From a virus: a stretch of DNA of 23,291 nt. The DNA is taken from positions 1-23,291 of IMG/VR virus record IMGVR_UViG_3300043540_000606. The stretch is one strand, 5' to 3'. The notes below the pieces were generated by a model. That model made no database searches. It saw only the letters and a program-made list of their open reading frames with translations, and had not been told where the DNA came from. Positions 6,419-12,431 of the stretch are shown here, in pieces. How positions within the stretch are numbered: the stretch's first letter is position 1; each line of letters begins with the position of its first letter. Both the position numbers and the translations under genes were made by a program.

Positions 6419-6739
6419 ATGGATAGGGTTGGAAAAGATTTTAACCTGGAAAAGTTTAAAAAAGTTGCACAAGAACAACAGAAGAAGATAAGGGAAAACA
6501 CTCAAAGAGTTAAAGATGAACTCAAACGCTATTATGAAACAGGGACTTTTGTAGAGATGGTATGCAAGGATGGAAGTGGAAGGTATAATTGCAGGACTAT
6601 TTCCTCGGCACTAGAAGGAATTATTGGAGTTGTCTTAGAATTAGACGATGGAACAGTTTTAAAATTCGGAGTTACTTGTCCTTATTTTAAGAGCAGTATT
6701 TGTATTTTAACGGATAAAGGGAAAAAGAAGGAGCTATGA
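6419..6739 (+). CDS. Hypothetical protein, 106 aa
   Basis: Two starts are possible. ATG 6404 overlaps the preceding stop (ATGA) and adds MRRKK. ATG 6419 has AGGAG seven bases upstream and is preferred. The N-terminal third is a charged helix (FKKVAQEQQKKIRENTQRVKDELKRYY). The rest is a beta-rich domain (TFVEMVCKDGSGRYNCRTI, GVVLELDDGTVLKFGVTCPYFKSSICIL) with four cysteines not arranged as an obvious zinc site. Function unknown. Confidence 0.55.
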   Translation: MDRVGKDFNLEKFKKVAQEQQKKIRENTQRVKDELKRYYETGTFVEMVCKDGSGRYNCRTISSALEGIIGVVLELDDGTVLKFGVTCPYFKSSICILTDKGKKKEL

Positions 6740-6740
6740 A

Positions 6741-6887
6741 ATGGGGATAATTAGTGGGGGCAGTTTTAAAATTCGTGTTAAGAGAAAAGAATGGTTAATA
6801 GGAGCAAAGCATAAGCATTCCAGACGAAAAGTTAAGAGGCTTATCCATAAAGAGGAACGGAGGAAACTTAAGTATGGTTTTATATGA
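6741..6887 (+). CDS. Small highly basic protein, 48 aa
   Basis: An ATG at 6741 follows AAGGAG at a good distance, two bases after the preceding stop. The product is very rich in Lys, Arg and His (RVKRKEWLIGAKHKHSRRKVKR...), which suggests nucleic-acid binding. It fills an otherwise empty gap of about 150 bases. No family is recognised. Confidence 0.5.
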   Translation: MGIISGGSFKIRVKRKEWLIGAKHKHSRRKVKRLIHKEERRKLKYGFI

Positions 6888-6912
6888 ATATAAATTATAA
6901 AGGAGAAAAATT

Positions 6913-7746
6913 ATGAAAACTACGAATCGTTATAATTTGCCCGAGCCCTTTTTAAATGCGATGAAATCAAGTGAATATGAAGTAGAACCCAATAGAATTT
7001 CAGTTACTTCATTAATAGCACCACCATTAATGAGGAAATTGGCTATTGAGCATTGGGATGAAATAGAAGAAGATGTAAGTGAAAGGCTTTGGGCATTACT
7101 TGGGAGTGCTATCCATTCGGTATTGCAGAGGTACGGAGAAGGCGAGAATTTTGAAGTTGAAAAGAAGTTTGAGTTATCAGAAGATAAGTGGACTTTAGTT
7201 GGGCATACTGATTTGATAGATAAAACTCTCAAGTCTATTGAAGACTACAAAGTAACAAGTGTTTGGAGCTTTTTACTCGGGGATAAAATTGAATGGGAAA
7301 GGCAGTTAAATTGTTATGCTTACCTCGCAAGGAAGAGTGGATACGAAATTAATCATCTTTTTATCAATGCAATACTGAGGGATTGGCAAGTTAATAAAGT
7401 TGGCGAAGAAGGTTATCCAGAAATACCATTTTGGAGAAAAGAGATACCGCTTTGGACTTTAGAAGAACAAGAGTTATACATTAAAGAACGGTTGAGTTTA
7501 TTTAGCAGAGAAGCAAGAGAATGCACTGATGAAGAAAAATGGAAACGAGGCGGCGAGATTGCTCTTATGCAGGAGGGGAGAAAGAAAGCTTTAAGGCTTT
7601 ATGCTAATGAAGATGAGGCAAGCAAAGTAACTTTAACGAAAGGACAGTATTTTGAAAAACGGAAAGTTACATATTTTAGATGTTTGAATTATTGCAGAGT
7701 TCGGCAATTTTGCCCGTATAATCCTTATAGGAAGGAGGAAATATGA
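6913..7746 (+). CDS. PD-(D/E)XK nuclease with C-terminal cysteine cluster (Cas4/AddB-like)
   Basis: The 277-residue protein shows RecB-family motifs: H68 in ALLGSAIHSVLQ, D100 in GHTDLID, D111-x-K113 in IEDYKV, and the Q motif in ERQLNCYAYLAR (about 130-140). Cysteines at 204, 257, 261 and 267 match the one-plus-three spacing of Fe-S cluster nucleases such as Cas4 and AddB. Family members cut DNA ends as 5'-3' or 3'-5' exonucleases, and phage copies usually serve recombination. An adjacent helicase or annealing protein is not obvious, though the OB-fold protein at 4542 could be a partner. AAAGGAG precedes the ATG. Confidence 0.8.
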   Translation: MKTTNRYNLPEPFLNAMKSSEYEVEPNRISVTSLIAPPLMRKLAIEHWDEIEEDVSERLWALLGSAIHSVLQRYGEGENFEVEKKFELSEDKWTLVGHTDLIDKTLKSIEDYKVTSVWSFLLGDKIEWERQLNCYAYLARKSGYEINHLFINAILRDWQVNKVGEEGYPEIPFWRKEIPLWTLEEQELYIKERLSLFSREARECTDEEKWKRGGEIALMQEGRKKALRLYANEDEASKVTLTKGQYFEKRKVTYFRCLNYCRVRQFCPYNPYRKEEI

Positions 7747-7934
7747 ATAGAAAGTTAGAAAACATTGTAGTATTTGCAATTCTTATGCAGAGTAATGGAG
7801 GCATTATAGATAAATCTCCAGCATATATTTTGGAAAAGTTCAGGTGTAGAAATATGGGAATAGGTTTATTAGACCCTATCAATGAGAGAATTTTTCAGAA
7901 ATGGAAAGATAAATGGGATAAGGAAGTGAAATAA
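7743..7934 (+). CDS. Hypothetical protein, 63 aa
   Basis: The start overlaps the nuclease stop (ATGA) and has AAGGAGG upstream. The sequence (MNRKLENIVVFAILMQSNGGIIDKSPAYILEKF...) reads as a small helical protein ending in a Lys/Trp-rich tail (FQKWKDKWDKEVK). No recognised motif. Translation is probably coupled to the nuclease. Confidence 0.55.
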   Translation: MNRKLENIVVFAILMQSNGGIIDKSPAYILEKFRCRNMGIGLLDPINERIFQKWKDKWDKEVK

Positions 7935-8101
7935 TGACAATACAATTTTGGTTAGGTTTTATTATTGGTTGTTTAGCTTCAGTAGTCTTTTGGCTAATCA
8001 TTCTGGTTATTTCTCTGAGGCATGTATTAGGTGGCCTTGAAGATTTGTTTAAGCAATTCAATGAATTATCACAAGAGTTTGAAAAGGAATTTAAACACTA
8101 A
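7934..8101 (+). CDS. Small membrane protein with coiled-coil-like tail, 55 aa
   Basis: The ATG overlaps the previous stop (TAATG) after GGAAGTG. Residues about 5-28 are one hydrophobic segment (FWLGFIIGCLASVVFWLIIL). The rest is a charged helix (GGLEDLFKQFNELSQEFEKEF). A membrane anchor plus a helical cytoplasmic tail occurs in several phage small-protein classes. A holin or spanin role is not indicated by position, which is far from lysis genes. Confidence 0.55.
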   Translation: MTIQFWLGFIIGCLASVVFWLIILVISLRHVLGGLEDLFKQFNELSQEFEKEFKH

Positions 8102-8113
8102 AGGAGGTGTGTT

Positions 8114-8488
8114 ATGAGTGAAGAAGAGTCAGAGTTTGGAAAAGGTTTTATTTATAACCTTATTTTATTTGCAAAACATTGGTGGAAAAGGGTTGAGTAT
8201 AGTCATGCAATGAGGAAAATTAATAACCCAGAAGAGGGCGCTTTAGAATTATGGTTCAATGGAGCTTCTGACCATTTGTACGAATTGGAAATTCCCGAAA
8301 AATTTAAAGGAACTGAAATTGAAGAGATAGCAAAATTTATTAGGGAAAAAGGGTTAGAATTTGGGCATGGCTTTAAAGAAAAACCAACTCAAAAGGATTT
8401 TGACGAAATTTTTGATAAACTTGAGAAACTTGCTATGCTCGTAGATAAAGAATTAGGTCTTGAAGATGTTGAAGCAGAATGGAAGTAA
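8114..8488 (+). CDS. Hypothetical protein, 124 aa
   Basis: AAAGGAGG precedes the ATG. The N-terminus is acidic, then a Trp-rich amphipathic stretch (YNLILFAKHWWKRVEY). The core GALELWFNGASDHLYELEIPEKF looks like a compact alpha/beta domain, followed by helices (IEEIAKFIREKG, DEIFDKLEKLAMLVDKELG). No catalytic motif or membrane segment is obvious. Function unknown. Confidence 0.65.
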   Translation: MSEEESEFGKGFIYNLILFAKHWWKRVEYSHAMRKINNPEEGALELWFNGASDHLYELEIPEKFKGTEIEEIAKFIREKGLEFGHGFKEKPTQKDFDEIFDKLEKLAMLVDKELGLEDVEAEWK

Positions 8489-8490
8489 AC

Positions 8491-8808
8491 ATGGATACAA
8501 AATATAAGTTTGCTTATTCAATTAAAGATGGGTATCTTTTTAAAAAGGCAAAGAAGAGTAAACACTTCCTGGAAAGTCCTGAAGCGATTGCTGTTGACAA
8601 AGATGTTTTTAAGAAAGCAGTTAAGATGAGCCATATAATAGGAGTTAAGGTTTATGAGGTAGAGCATGGGGTTACCTATATAGCGTCGTTGGAAAACTTT
8701 ATAATAAATTCAATTCTCATAGATAGGGGCTTTGGTGAGCAATATGCACTTCCCCTGGAATATTGGGAGAAAGAAGGAAAAGGGTTTGTAAAAGATAGGT
8801 TATTATGA
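8491..8808 (+). CDS. Hypothetical protein, 105 aa
   Basis: Starts at 8479 (MEVNMDTKY) and 8491 (MDTKY) are both possible. The second follows the previous stop and has GGAAG just upstream, so it is preferred, though weakly. The protein mixes strands and helices (YKFAYSIKDGYLF, VFKKAVKMSHIIGVKVYEVEHGVTYIASLENF). No known domain is recognised. Confidence 0.55.
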   Translation: MDTKYKFAYSIKDGYLFKKAKKSKHFLESPEAIAVDKDVFKKAVKMSHIIGVKVYEVEHGVTYIASLENFIINSILIDRGFGEQYALPLEYWEKEGKGFVKDRLL

Positions 8809-8817
8809 GGAAAAGGG

Positions 8818-8946
8818 ATGTATTCTAAGTTGTTCAGAAAAAAGAAAAAAGTCGCTATTATAAAGGCAAAGAAATTTAATTATCCTTTTGAGGATTATAC
8901 GAGGAAGTTTAAAGCGAGAGAAACGAGGAGGTTAAGATGGAGTTAG
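8818..8946 (+). CDS. Small basic protein, 42 aa
   Basis: A short frame starts at ATG 8818 after GAGG and AAAAGGG. The product is Lys/Arg-rich (KLFRKKKKVAIIKAKKF). It overlaps the next gene by ten bases and contains that gene's GAGGAGG site. It fills an otherwise empty 128-base gap; its size makes it uncertain. Confidence 0.45.
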   Translation: MYSKLFRKKKKVAIIKAKKFNYPFEDYTRKFKARETRRLRWS

Positions 8947-9206
8947 GGACAATTGTATGGACAAGGAGTATTAACGAAAGAGTTGCAAGAGATTTAAAAT
9001 TTGCTGAATTTGTGGCAGCAAGTTTTAAAAGGTATTGCAAAGGAGACTTTGGAGAGTTATGCGATGAAGACAAAAAGGAAAATGAATTGGCTTTGAAAGA
9101 AGGATATAGGATACTTGCAAGTTACAAGTATGGTAAGGAAAAAATATGGATAATAACCGAAGCCGATAGGAGTGTAACGACGATTTTATTCCCCGAGGAT
9201 TATTAA
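8937..9206 (+). CDS. Conserved 'plasmid-related' family protein, 89 aa
   Basis: The sequence closely resembles a small family found on plasmids, phages and genomic islands, often labelled plasmid-related protein or (wrongly) type I restriction subunit M. Recognisable parts are GTIVWTRSINERVA near the start, the core CKGDFGELCDEDKKENELALKEG, and the end IWIITEADRSVTTILFPEDY. From memory of the family, not a search, function is unknown. It is one compact domain without membrane segments. A GAGGAGG ribosome site gives high confidence in the gene. Confidence 0.8.
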   Translation: MELGTIVWTRSINERVARDLKFAEFVAASFKRYCKGDFGELCDEDKKENELALKEGYRILASYKYGKEKIWIITEADRSVTTILFPEDY

Positions 9207-9207
9207 G

Positions 9208-9375
9208 ATGTATAAGTACGAAGAATTATTAAGGCGATGGAAGAAGTGGACAGAGAAGAAGCAATACCTTGAAAGTTTTAGGTTTTTAAACTCAATATCA
9301 GAAAAAAGGCGGTTGGCAAAAGTAACAACTTGTAATAAAAGGCTTGATGAAATAAATAAGGAGTTAGGAAGATAG
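9208..9375 (+). CDS. Small coiled-coil-like protein, 55 aa
   Basis: The ATG follows the previous stop by one base, with GAGG nine bases upstream. The product is a strongly charged, helical, Trp-containing sequence (YEELLRRWKKWTEKKQYLESF... RLDEINKELG), typical of small two-helix phage proteins. Function unknown. Confidence 0.5.
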   Translation: MYKYEELLRRWKKWTEKKQYLESFRFLNSISEKRRLAKVTTCNKRLDEINKELGR

Positions 9376-9379
9376 AAAA

Positions 9380-9601
9380 ATGAACGACGAAAGAACAATA
9401 GAAGAGATGTTAGAATCATTGCCCGCATCAATCGAAATTAGAGATGGTGAGGTATATGATGGAACTTACACTTTGGTAGTAAGAAAAAAAGAAGGTTGGT
9501 TAATTACTTATTAAGGTCCACATTTTACCTTTAAAATTAGCCAAGATAAGGAATTCAAAAAAGCACTTAAAGGAATAATAAACTTTCTTTCAGGGAATTA
9601 A
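9380..9601 (+). pseudogene. Small gene interrupted by an in-frame TAA
   Basis: ATG 9380 opens a frame of 44 codons ending at TAA 9512-9514. The same frame continues for 28 codons with protein-like sequence and no further stop until TAA 9599-9601. Before the stop it reads TLVVRKKEGWLITY; after it, GPHFTFKISQDKEFKKALKG. The two halves together look like one 73-codon protein with a beta-rich start and a helical end. A single nonsense change (for example from TAT, CAA or GAA) would explain it. TAA is an ordinary stop elsewhere in this window, so a global code change is excluded. A short functional product or readthrough remains possible. Confidence 0.5.
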
Positions 9602-9617
9602 TAGGAGGATAAAAAGA

Positions 9618-9842
9618 ATGGAAAATAATGATTATGAAGAGTTAAGAGAAATACTTTTAGGAGTATTAAAAGTAGTAAACGAGTTAACCGTTAAAGTTGC
9701 ACAACTTGAAGAGAATATGAAAAAGATTGGGTTCTACGAGATTAAGAGTAGTGATGAAATTATTAAAGGCTTAAATAAAAAAATTGTTAATAAGGTCCAA
9801 AGTAAAGAAGGGGAGGAAATACAAAGATGGATAAAAAAGTAA
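9618..9842 (+). CDS. Coiled-coil protein, 74 aa
   Basis: A TAGGAGG site lies before the ATG. Residues about 8-38 have heptad spacing (LREILLGVLKVVNELTVKVAQLEENMKKIG), predicting a coiled coil. The basic tail ends EIQRWIKK. The end overlaps the next gene by 16 bases. Function unknown; oligomerisation is likely. Confidence 0.6.
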   Translation: MENNDYEELREILLGVLKVVNELTVKVAQLEENMKKIGFYEIKSSDEIIKGLNKKIVNKVQSKEGEEIQRWIKK

Positions 9843-10015
9843 CCTTAAAGGAATTTTTTGAAGGAACAATGCCTACATGGTTTTCCAAAGCTTTTTACGA
9901 AGTTTATAGTATTTGGTGCGATGGAGAGGTTATTGCTCAAATTGTTAACTGTAGATGTAAAGACACTTTTAAAACAGAATATTTCAAGCAAGACAAGGAG
10001 ATGAAATATGAGTAA
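9827..10015 (+). CDS. Hypothetical protein, 62 aa
   Basis: ATG 9827 follows GGGGAGG and overlaps the previous gene. The sequence has an aromatic core (TWFSKAFYEVYSIWCDGEVIAQIVNCRCKDTF), with three cysteines that are not a clear zinc motif. It ends in a charged tail overlapping the next start. No family recognised. Confidence 0.55.
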   Translation: MDKKVTLKEFFEGTMPTWFSKAFYEVYSIWCDGEVIAQIVNCRCKDTFKTEYFKQDKEMKYE

Positions 10016-10235
10016 ACAACTCTGGGAAGAAAGCGATGAACTTCCTTCTGGAACTTTATTCTATGGTGGTATAGATAGGGGAATGTGTACACAACTTACA
10101 CACCTTGAGAGAGGAGTTATGAATTTTTCAACTGGCAAGAGAGAAGATGTTCATCAATATATTACATTTTCAATTAAGTCTATTAAGCAACTTATTAAAA
10201 AGTTAAAAGAAGCAGAGAAGGAGGCGAAAAAATGA
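10008..10235 (+). CDS. Hypothetical protein, 75 aa
   Basis: The start overlaps the previous gene by eight bases, with CAAGGAG upstream. The first half appears beta-rich (LPSGTLFYGGIDRGMCTQLTHLERGVMNF), the second a Lys-rich helix (SIKQLIKKLKEAEKEAKK). The ATGA overlap with the next gene points to coupled translation. Function unknown. Confidence 0.6.
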   Translation: MSKQLWEESDELPSGTLFYGGIDRGMCTQLTHLERGVMNFSTGKREDVHQYITFSIKSIKQLIKKLKEAEKEAKK

Positions 10236-10510
10236 TTATAGACGGAAATGTATTGCGTTTTTTAGAACAACATTCTGCTTTAATTTATTATTTGTTTGAA
10301 GTTTTTCACGAAATTGATAAATACTTTCCTGATGCACCGATTGAACTTTCTATTTTAGAAGAGTATGGTGGTATACCAGAAAAACTTGAAGTTGGGATTA
10401 TAACGATTATGCCACCAGAAAAAGCACTCGAAATTCTTAATAAGTTTCGAAATGATTGGTATTTGGCTCATTATGAAGACTTAATAGTCATAAATTTAAA
10501 ATGGAGATGA
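10232..10510 (+). CDS. Hypothetical protein, 92 aa
   Basis: AAGGAGGCG precedes an ATG that overlaps the previous stop. The protein alternates helices and strands (VLRFLEQHSALIYYLFEVFHEIDKYF, KLEVGIITIMPPEKALEILNKFRNDWY, DLIVINLKW), as in a small alpha/beta domain. No active-site motif is seen. Confidence 0.6.
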   Translation: MIIDGNVLRFLEQHSALIYYLFEVFHEIDKYFPDAPIELSILEEYGGIPEKLEVGIITIMPPEKALEILNKFRNDWYLAHYEDLIVINLKWR

Positions 10511-10511
10511 A

Positions 10512-11003
10512 ATGAGAGAAATAACTAAATCAAGACTTCGGGAAATAAACTATAAACTCTGGAGCTCAATAGTTCGAAATCGCTGCGAATCTGTGTGTGC
10601 TAAATGCTATCTTGATAATTTAGCGAAAGGAATGACTCCAGAAGAAGCAAAGGAAAAAGCAACTAAACATGTGGATGCACATCATATTTTTGAAAAGGGT
10701 ATGAACCATAGTTTAATGTTTGACCTTGATAACGGTATTTGCTTATGTTTTTACCACCATAAATATTGGATACACTCCATAGCAATACCAGAAAAAGACC
10801 GAGAAGACTTTATCATTAAAGTGATAGGTAAGGAAAAATATGAAGAGTTAGAGGCGAAATCAAAGCAAATTGTTAAAACTAATTTGGAATTCTATGTAGA
10901 GAATTTCCGAAGGCTTTATGATATCGCAATGGCAGAAAACTTAAGACCGTGGGAGATAGTTCCAAAGTATATAGTAAAATTATATGAGGAGGTGAAAGGT
11001 TGA
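10512..11003 (+). CDS. HNH/NinG-like zinc nuclease
   Basis: The 163-residue protein has cysteines in RCESVCAKCY near the start, then DAHHIFEKG, FDLDNGICLCFYHHKYWIH. This is the His...Asn...His arrangement of ββα-Me nucleases, most like phage NinG/Rap recombination proteins in which the HNH follows a zinc-binding cysteine pair. NinG/Rap-type proteins act on branched DNA such as Holliday junctions, but the assignment to that subfamily is tentative. The C-terminal third is helical. The gene starts one base after the previous stop, with GGAGATGA upstream. Confidence 0.7.
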   Translation: MREITKSRLREINYKLWSSIVRNRCESVCAKCYLDNLAKGMTPEEAKEKATKHVDAHHIFEKGMNHSLMFDLDNGICLCFYHHKYWIHSIAIPEKDREDFIIKVIGKEKYEELEAKSKQIVKTNLEFYVENFRRLYDIAMAENLRPWEIVPKYIVKLYEEVKG

Positions 11004-11206
11004 GAAAATTTTTTATAACCTTGGGTATTTTAATAGGATGTCTTTGGCTTTTGGCAGCAAGCGGGGTAATGATTTGGGATTTATATCGCATTACAATCTC
11101 GTGGAAAATAAAAATAAATATTATAGTAGATTTTATTTCCATAATTGTTTGTATTTTGTTTGCAGTTATATTGTTTATAGTATTCAAAGAGGAAGTGAAA
11201 GAATGA
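11000..11206 (+). CDS. Two-pass small membrane protein, TTG start
   Basis: A TTG at 11000 follows a strong GAGGAGGTGAAAGG site and overlaps the preceding stop. The 68-residue product has two transmembrane helices, about residues 4-26 and 40-63, with a short basic loop and an acidic tail (FKEEVKE). Such two-helix proteins can be holins or inhibitors of host membrane functions. There is no lysis gene nearby to support a holin role. Confidence 0.6.
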   Translation: MRKFFITLGILIGCLWLLAASGVMIWDLYRITISWKIKINIIVDFISIIVCILFAVILFIVFKEEVKE

Positions 11207-11550
11207 ATCGAAGGGAATATTTTAAGTTGTGCGAGGATATAACAAAATATCTTACTCAAAGGCCCTTTCGGAACAGAACTTTAAGAGAGTTTTTGAAGGT
11301 TAATGAGATATTTTCTTTTTCTTATGGATTTAACAGTTGGAAAATAGAATTTGAACCTCGTATCAAAAGTACCTTAAGGAGGCAAAGAATGAAAACAATT
11401 ATAGCAGTTAAAGTCAAGGATGGCTGGCTTGTAGAAATCAAAGAAACAAGGCATTTATATTCAAAAGATGATGTCCTAAAATTAATTAGACAAAACAATT
11501 TGGAAGTCCGCAAGGAAAGTTCCAATGATGAAAAAATTATTGCGGATTAA
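11203..11550 (+). CDS. Hypothetical protein, 115 aa, with a strong internal start at 11389
   Basis: The frame is open from 11038, but ATG 11203 (MNRREYFKL) has GAGGAAGTG upstream and overlaps the previous stop. Inside it, AAGGAGG lies six bases before an in-frame ATG at 11389, giving a separate 53-residue product (MKTIIAVKVKDGWLVEIKETRHLY). The first half is basic and helical. The second is a small beta-hairpin domain of the VKVKDGWLVEI type common in short phage proteins. It may be a fusion of two once-separate genes, or one gene giving a long and a short form. Confidence 0.55.
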   Translation: MNRREYFKLCEDITKYLTQRPFRNRTLREFLKVNEIFSFSYGFNSWKIEFEPRIKSTLRRQRMKTIIAVKVKDGWLVEIKETRHLYSKDDVLKLIRQNNLEVRKESSNDEKIIAD

Positions 11551-11561
11551 TAAGGTTAGGG

Positions 11562-11969
11562 ATGAGACCAAAAGGTAAGTATTTAGAAATTGCCAGAGCA
11601 GTTGGAAGTGCAAAGCAATTCTTTAAGGGACCAAACAAAGTAAATAAAAGTATAAAGGCACAAGTCAGAGTGCTTGGTTGTATGGTTAAAAATAACCTTA
11701 AGGAAACTGATGGGAAGTTTGTTGGTATTGTTGATGAAGCTGAAAAAGAATTTGAAGAATACCTCAAAGATAATTTGCATTCAAACAAGTTTCATAAAGA
11801 TACAGGAAAGCAAGTAACTTATTTGTTAGTGAGAGTGTTTTATGACAAAGTTATTGATAAAATTAGCTATGCTATAAGCCTTGAAGAACCTAATTTTGAC
11901 ATGGGGAAGTTTAGAAGACAGTGTGAAACTGCTGATTGGCACAGGTATTGTTTAGATAAGAAAGTTTAG
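11562..11969 (+). CDS. Hypothetical protein, 135 aa
   Basis: The ATG follows AAGGTTAGGG, a weaker ribosome site than most here. The protein is basic and mainly helical (YLEIARAVGSAKQFFKG, KETDGKFVGIVDEAEKEFEEYLK, KQVTYLLVRVFYDKVIDKISYAISL) and ends with Cys and Trp residues (FRRQCETADWHRYCLDKK). No known domain recognised. It is the last gene before the promoter at 11983. Confidence 0.6.
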   Translation: MRPKGKYLEIARAVGSAKQFFKGPNKVNKSIKAQVRVLGCMVKNNLKETDGKFVGIVDEAEKEFEEYLKDNLHSNKFHKDTGKQVTYLLVRVFYDKVIDKISYAISLEEPNFDMGKFRRQCETADWHRYCLDKKV

Positions 11970-11982
11970 TTTTCGATTTTAT

Positions 11983-12010
11983 TTGAAAATATTTGGTTTT
12001 TTGTTATACT
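11983..12010 (+). promoter_or_regulatory. Strong extended -10 promoter of the modification/packaging operon
   Basis: TTGAAA (11983-11988) and TATACT (12005-12010) are 16 bases apart, with TGT immediately before the -10 (extended -10). The predicted start is near 12017, just before the first leader hairpin. No other comparable promoter is visible downstream in the window, so it may drive the genes from 12432 onward, probably late genes. Confidence 0.7.
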
Positions 12011-12017
12011 AAAAATA

Positions 12018-12084
12018 GGTAAGATTTACTCTTCATCTTGCCCTCCTTTATTTCCTGGGAGGTAGGAATAGAACCCTGCCTCCT
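12018..12084 (+). promoter_or_regulatory. Leader hairpins with mutually exclusive pairing
   Basis: Three pairings can be drawn: 12018-12025 with 12035-12042 (eight pairs, one G-U); 12042-12046 with 12058-12062 (CCTCC/GGAGG); and 12058-12066 with 12075-12083 (nine pairs, one G-U). The last two compete for the same GGAGG, as in attenuators and riboswitches. No terminator T-run follows. The block starts about where transcription should begin. Confidence 0.4.
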
Positions 12085-12096
12085 TGAGTGTGTAAG

Positions 12097-12235
12097 ATGG
12101 GAGAATGTAAATTATGCAAGGCGAAAAATGTATTGAAAAGAATAAAATATAATTTGACTCAAGAATGGGGAGTATTGTATTTACTGTAAAGTAATACAAG
12201 TTGGTTTTAGGAAAGTATGCGGAAGCTCTCCATAG
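12097..12235 (+). pseudogene. Small zinc-ribbon ORF broken by a one-base frameshift
   Basis: ATG 12097 opens a frame reading MGECKLCKAKN and ending at TAA. Near GGGG at 12167-12170 a neighbouring frame takes over with EYCIYCKVIQVGFRKV. Removing one G from that run joins them into a 45-residue protein with C4-x2-C7 and C27-x2-C30, a typical zinc ribbon. Two CxxC knuckles falling either side of one frame change is unlikely by chance. The ribosome site is weak, and the region overlaps a hairpin-rich RNA. It could be a decayed gene, a sequencing error or a programmed shift. Confidence 0.45.
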
Positions 12236-12405
12236 ATGGGATGGAAGCTCTTGCGATATCAAGAGCGGGATACAGGGCGCAAATGGGGAAAGCCCTGTGA
12301 AAGAAGGAAGGCTCGGAGTTTGCTCCTCCTTTACTCCGAGCCCAACTATAAGAGAGTTAGCATGATAACCGAGGAACTTCAATCATCCTTTGTCCTTGGT
12401 TATTA
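12219..12405 (+). ncRNA. Candidate structured RNA or riboswitch-like leader
   Basis: This block is more GC-rich than its surroundings and holds a series of strong hairpins: 12247-12253/12260-12266 (7 perfect pairs), 12272-12278/12292-12298 (7 perfect), 12310-12319/12333-12342 (10 perfect) and 12365-12375/12393-12403 (11 pairs, one G-U). The sequence GGAAGCTCT is repeated at 12221 and 12243. No coding frame explains it; a 61-codon frame from 12236 reads as non-protein-like. It lies directly before the YhhQ-type gene (start 12432), so it could be a cis-regulatory RNA sensing a queuosine precursor, or a separate RNA. I could not match it to a preQ1 riboswitch, group I or II intron, tmRNA or RNase P RNA. 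Confidence 0.5.
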
Positions 12406-12431
12406 CAAAATTTTAGGATAGGAGATGAGAA

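Noticed and set aside
9481-9500. Programmed -1 frameshift at the A-run in the 9380 gene
   Set aside because: The frame is continuous through the run; the only interruption is the later in-frame TAA, so no shift is needed.
12018-12410. Group I or group II self-splicing intron, tmRNA or RNase P RNA
   Set aside because: No P7/GACUA-like core, no domain V, no tRNA-like ends and no conserved RNase P blocks were visible.
12236-12421. A 61-codon frame (MGWKLLRYQERDTG...) in the structured leader
   Set aside because: It runs through four strong hairpins, has no ribosome site, and its composition follows the GC-rich stems rather than protein-like sequence.
12350-12431. preQ1 riboswitch (class I, II or III) immediately before yhhQ
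   Set aside because: I could not find the class I short stem with the A-rich tail, or the class II/III cores. The 11-pair hairpin here has a 17-base loop unlike those consensus structures. A new class remains possible.
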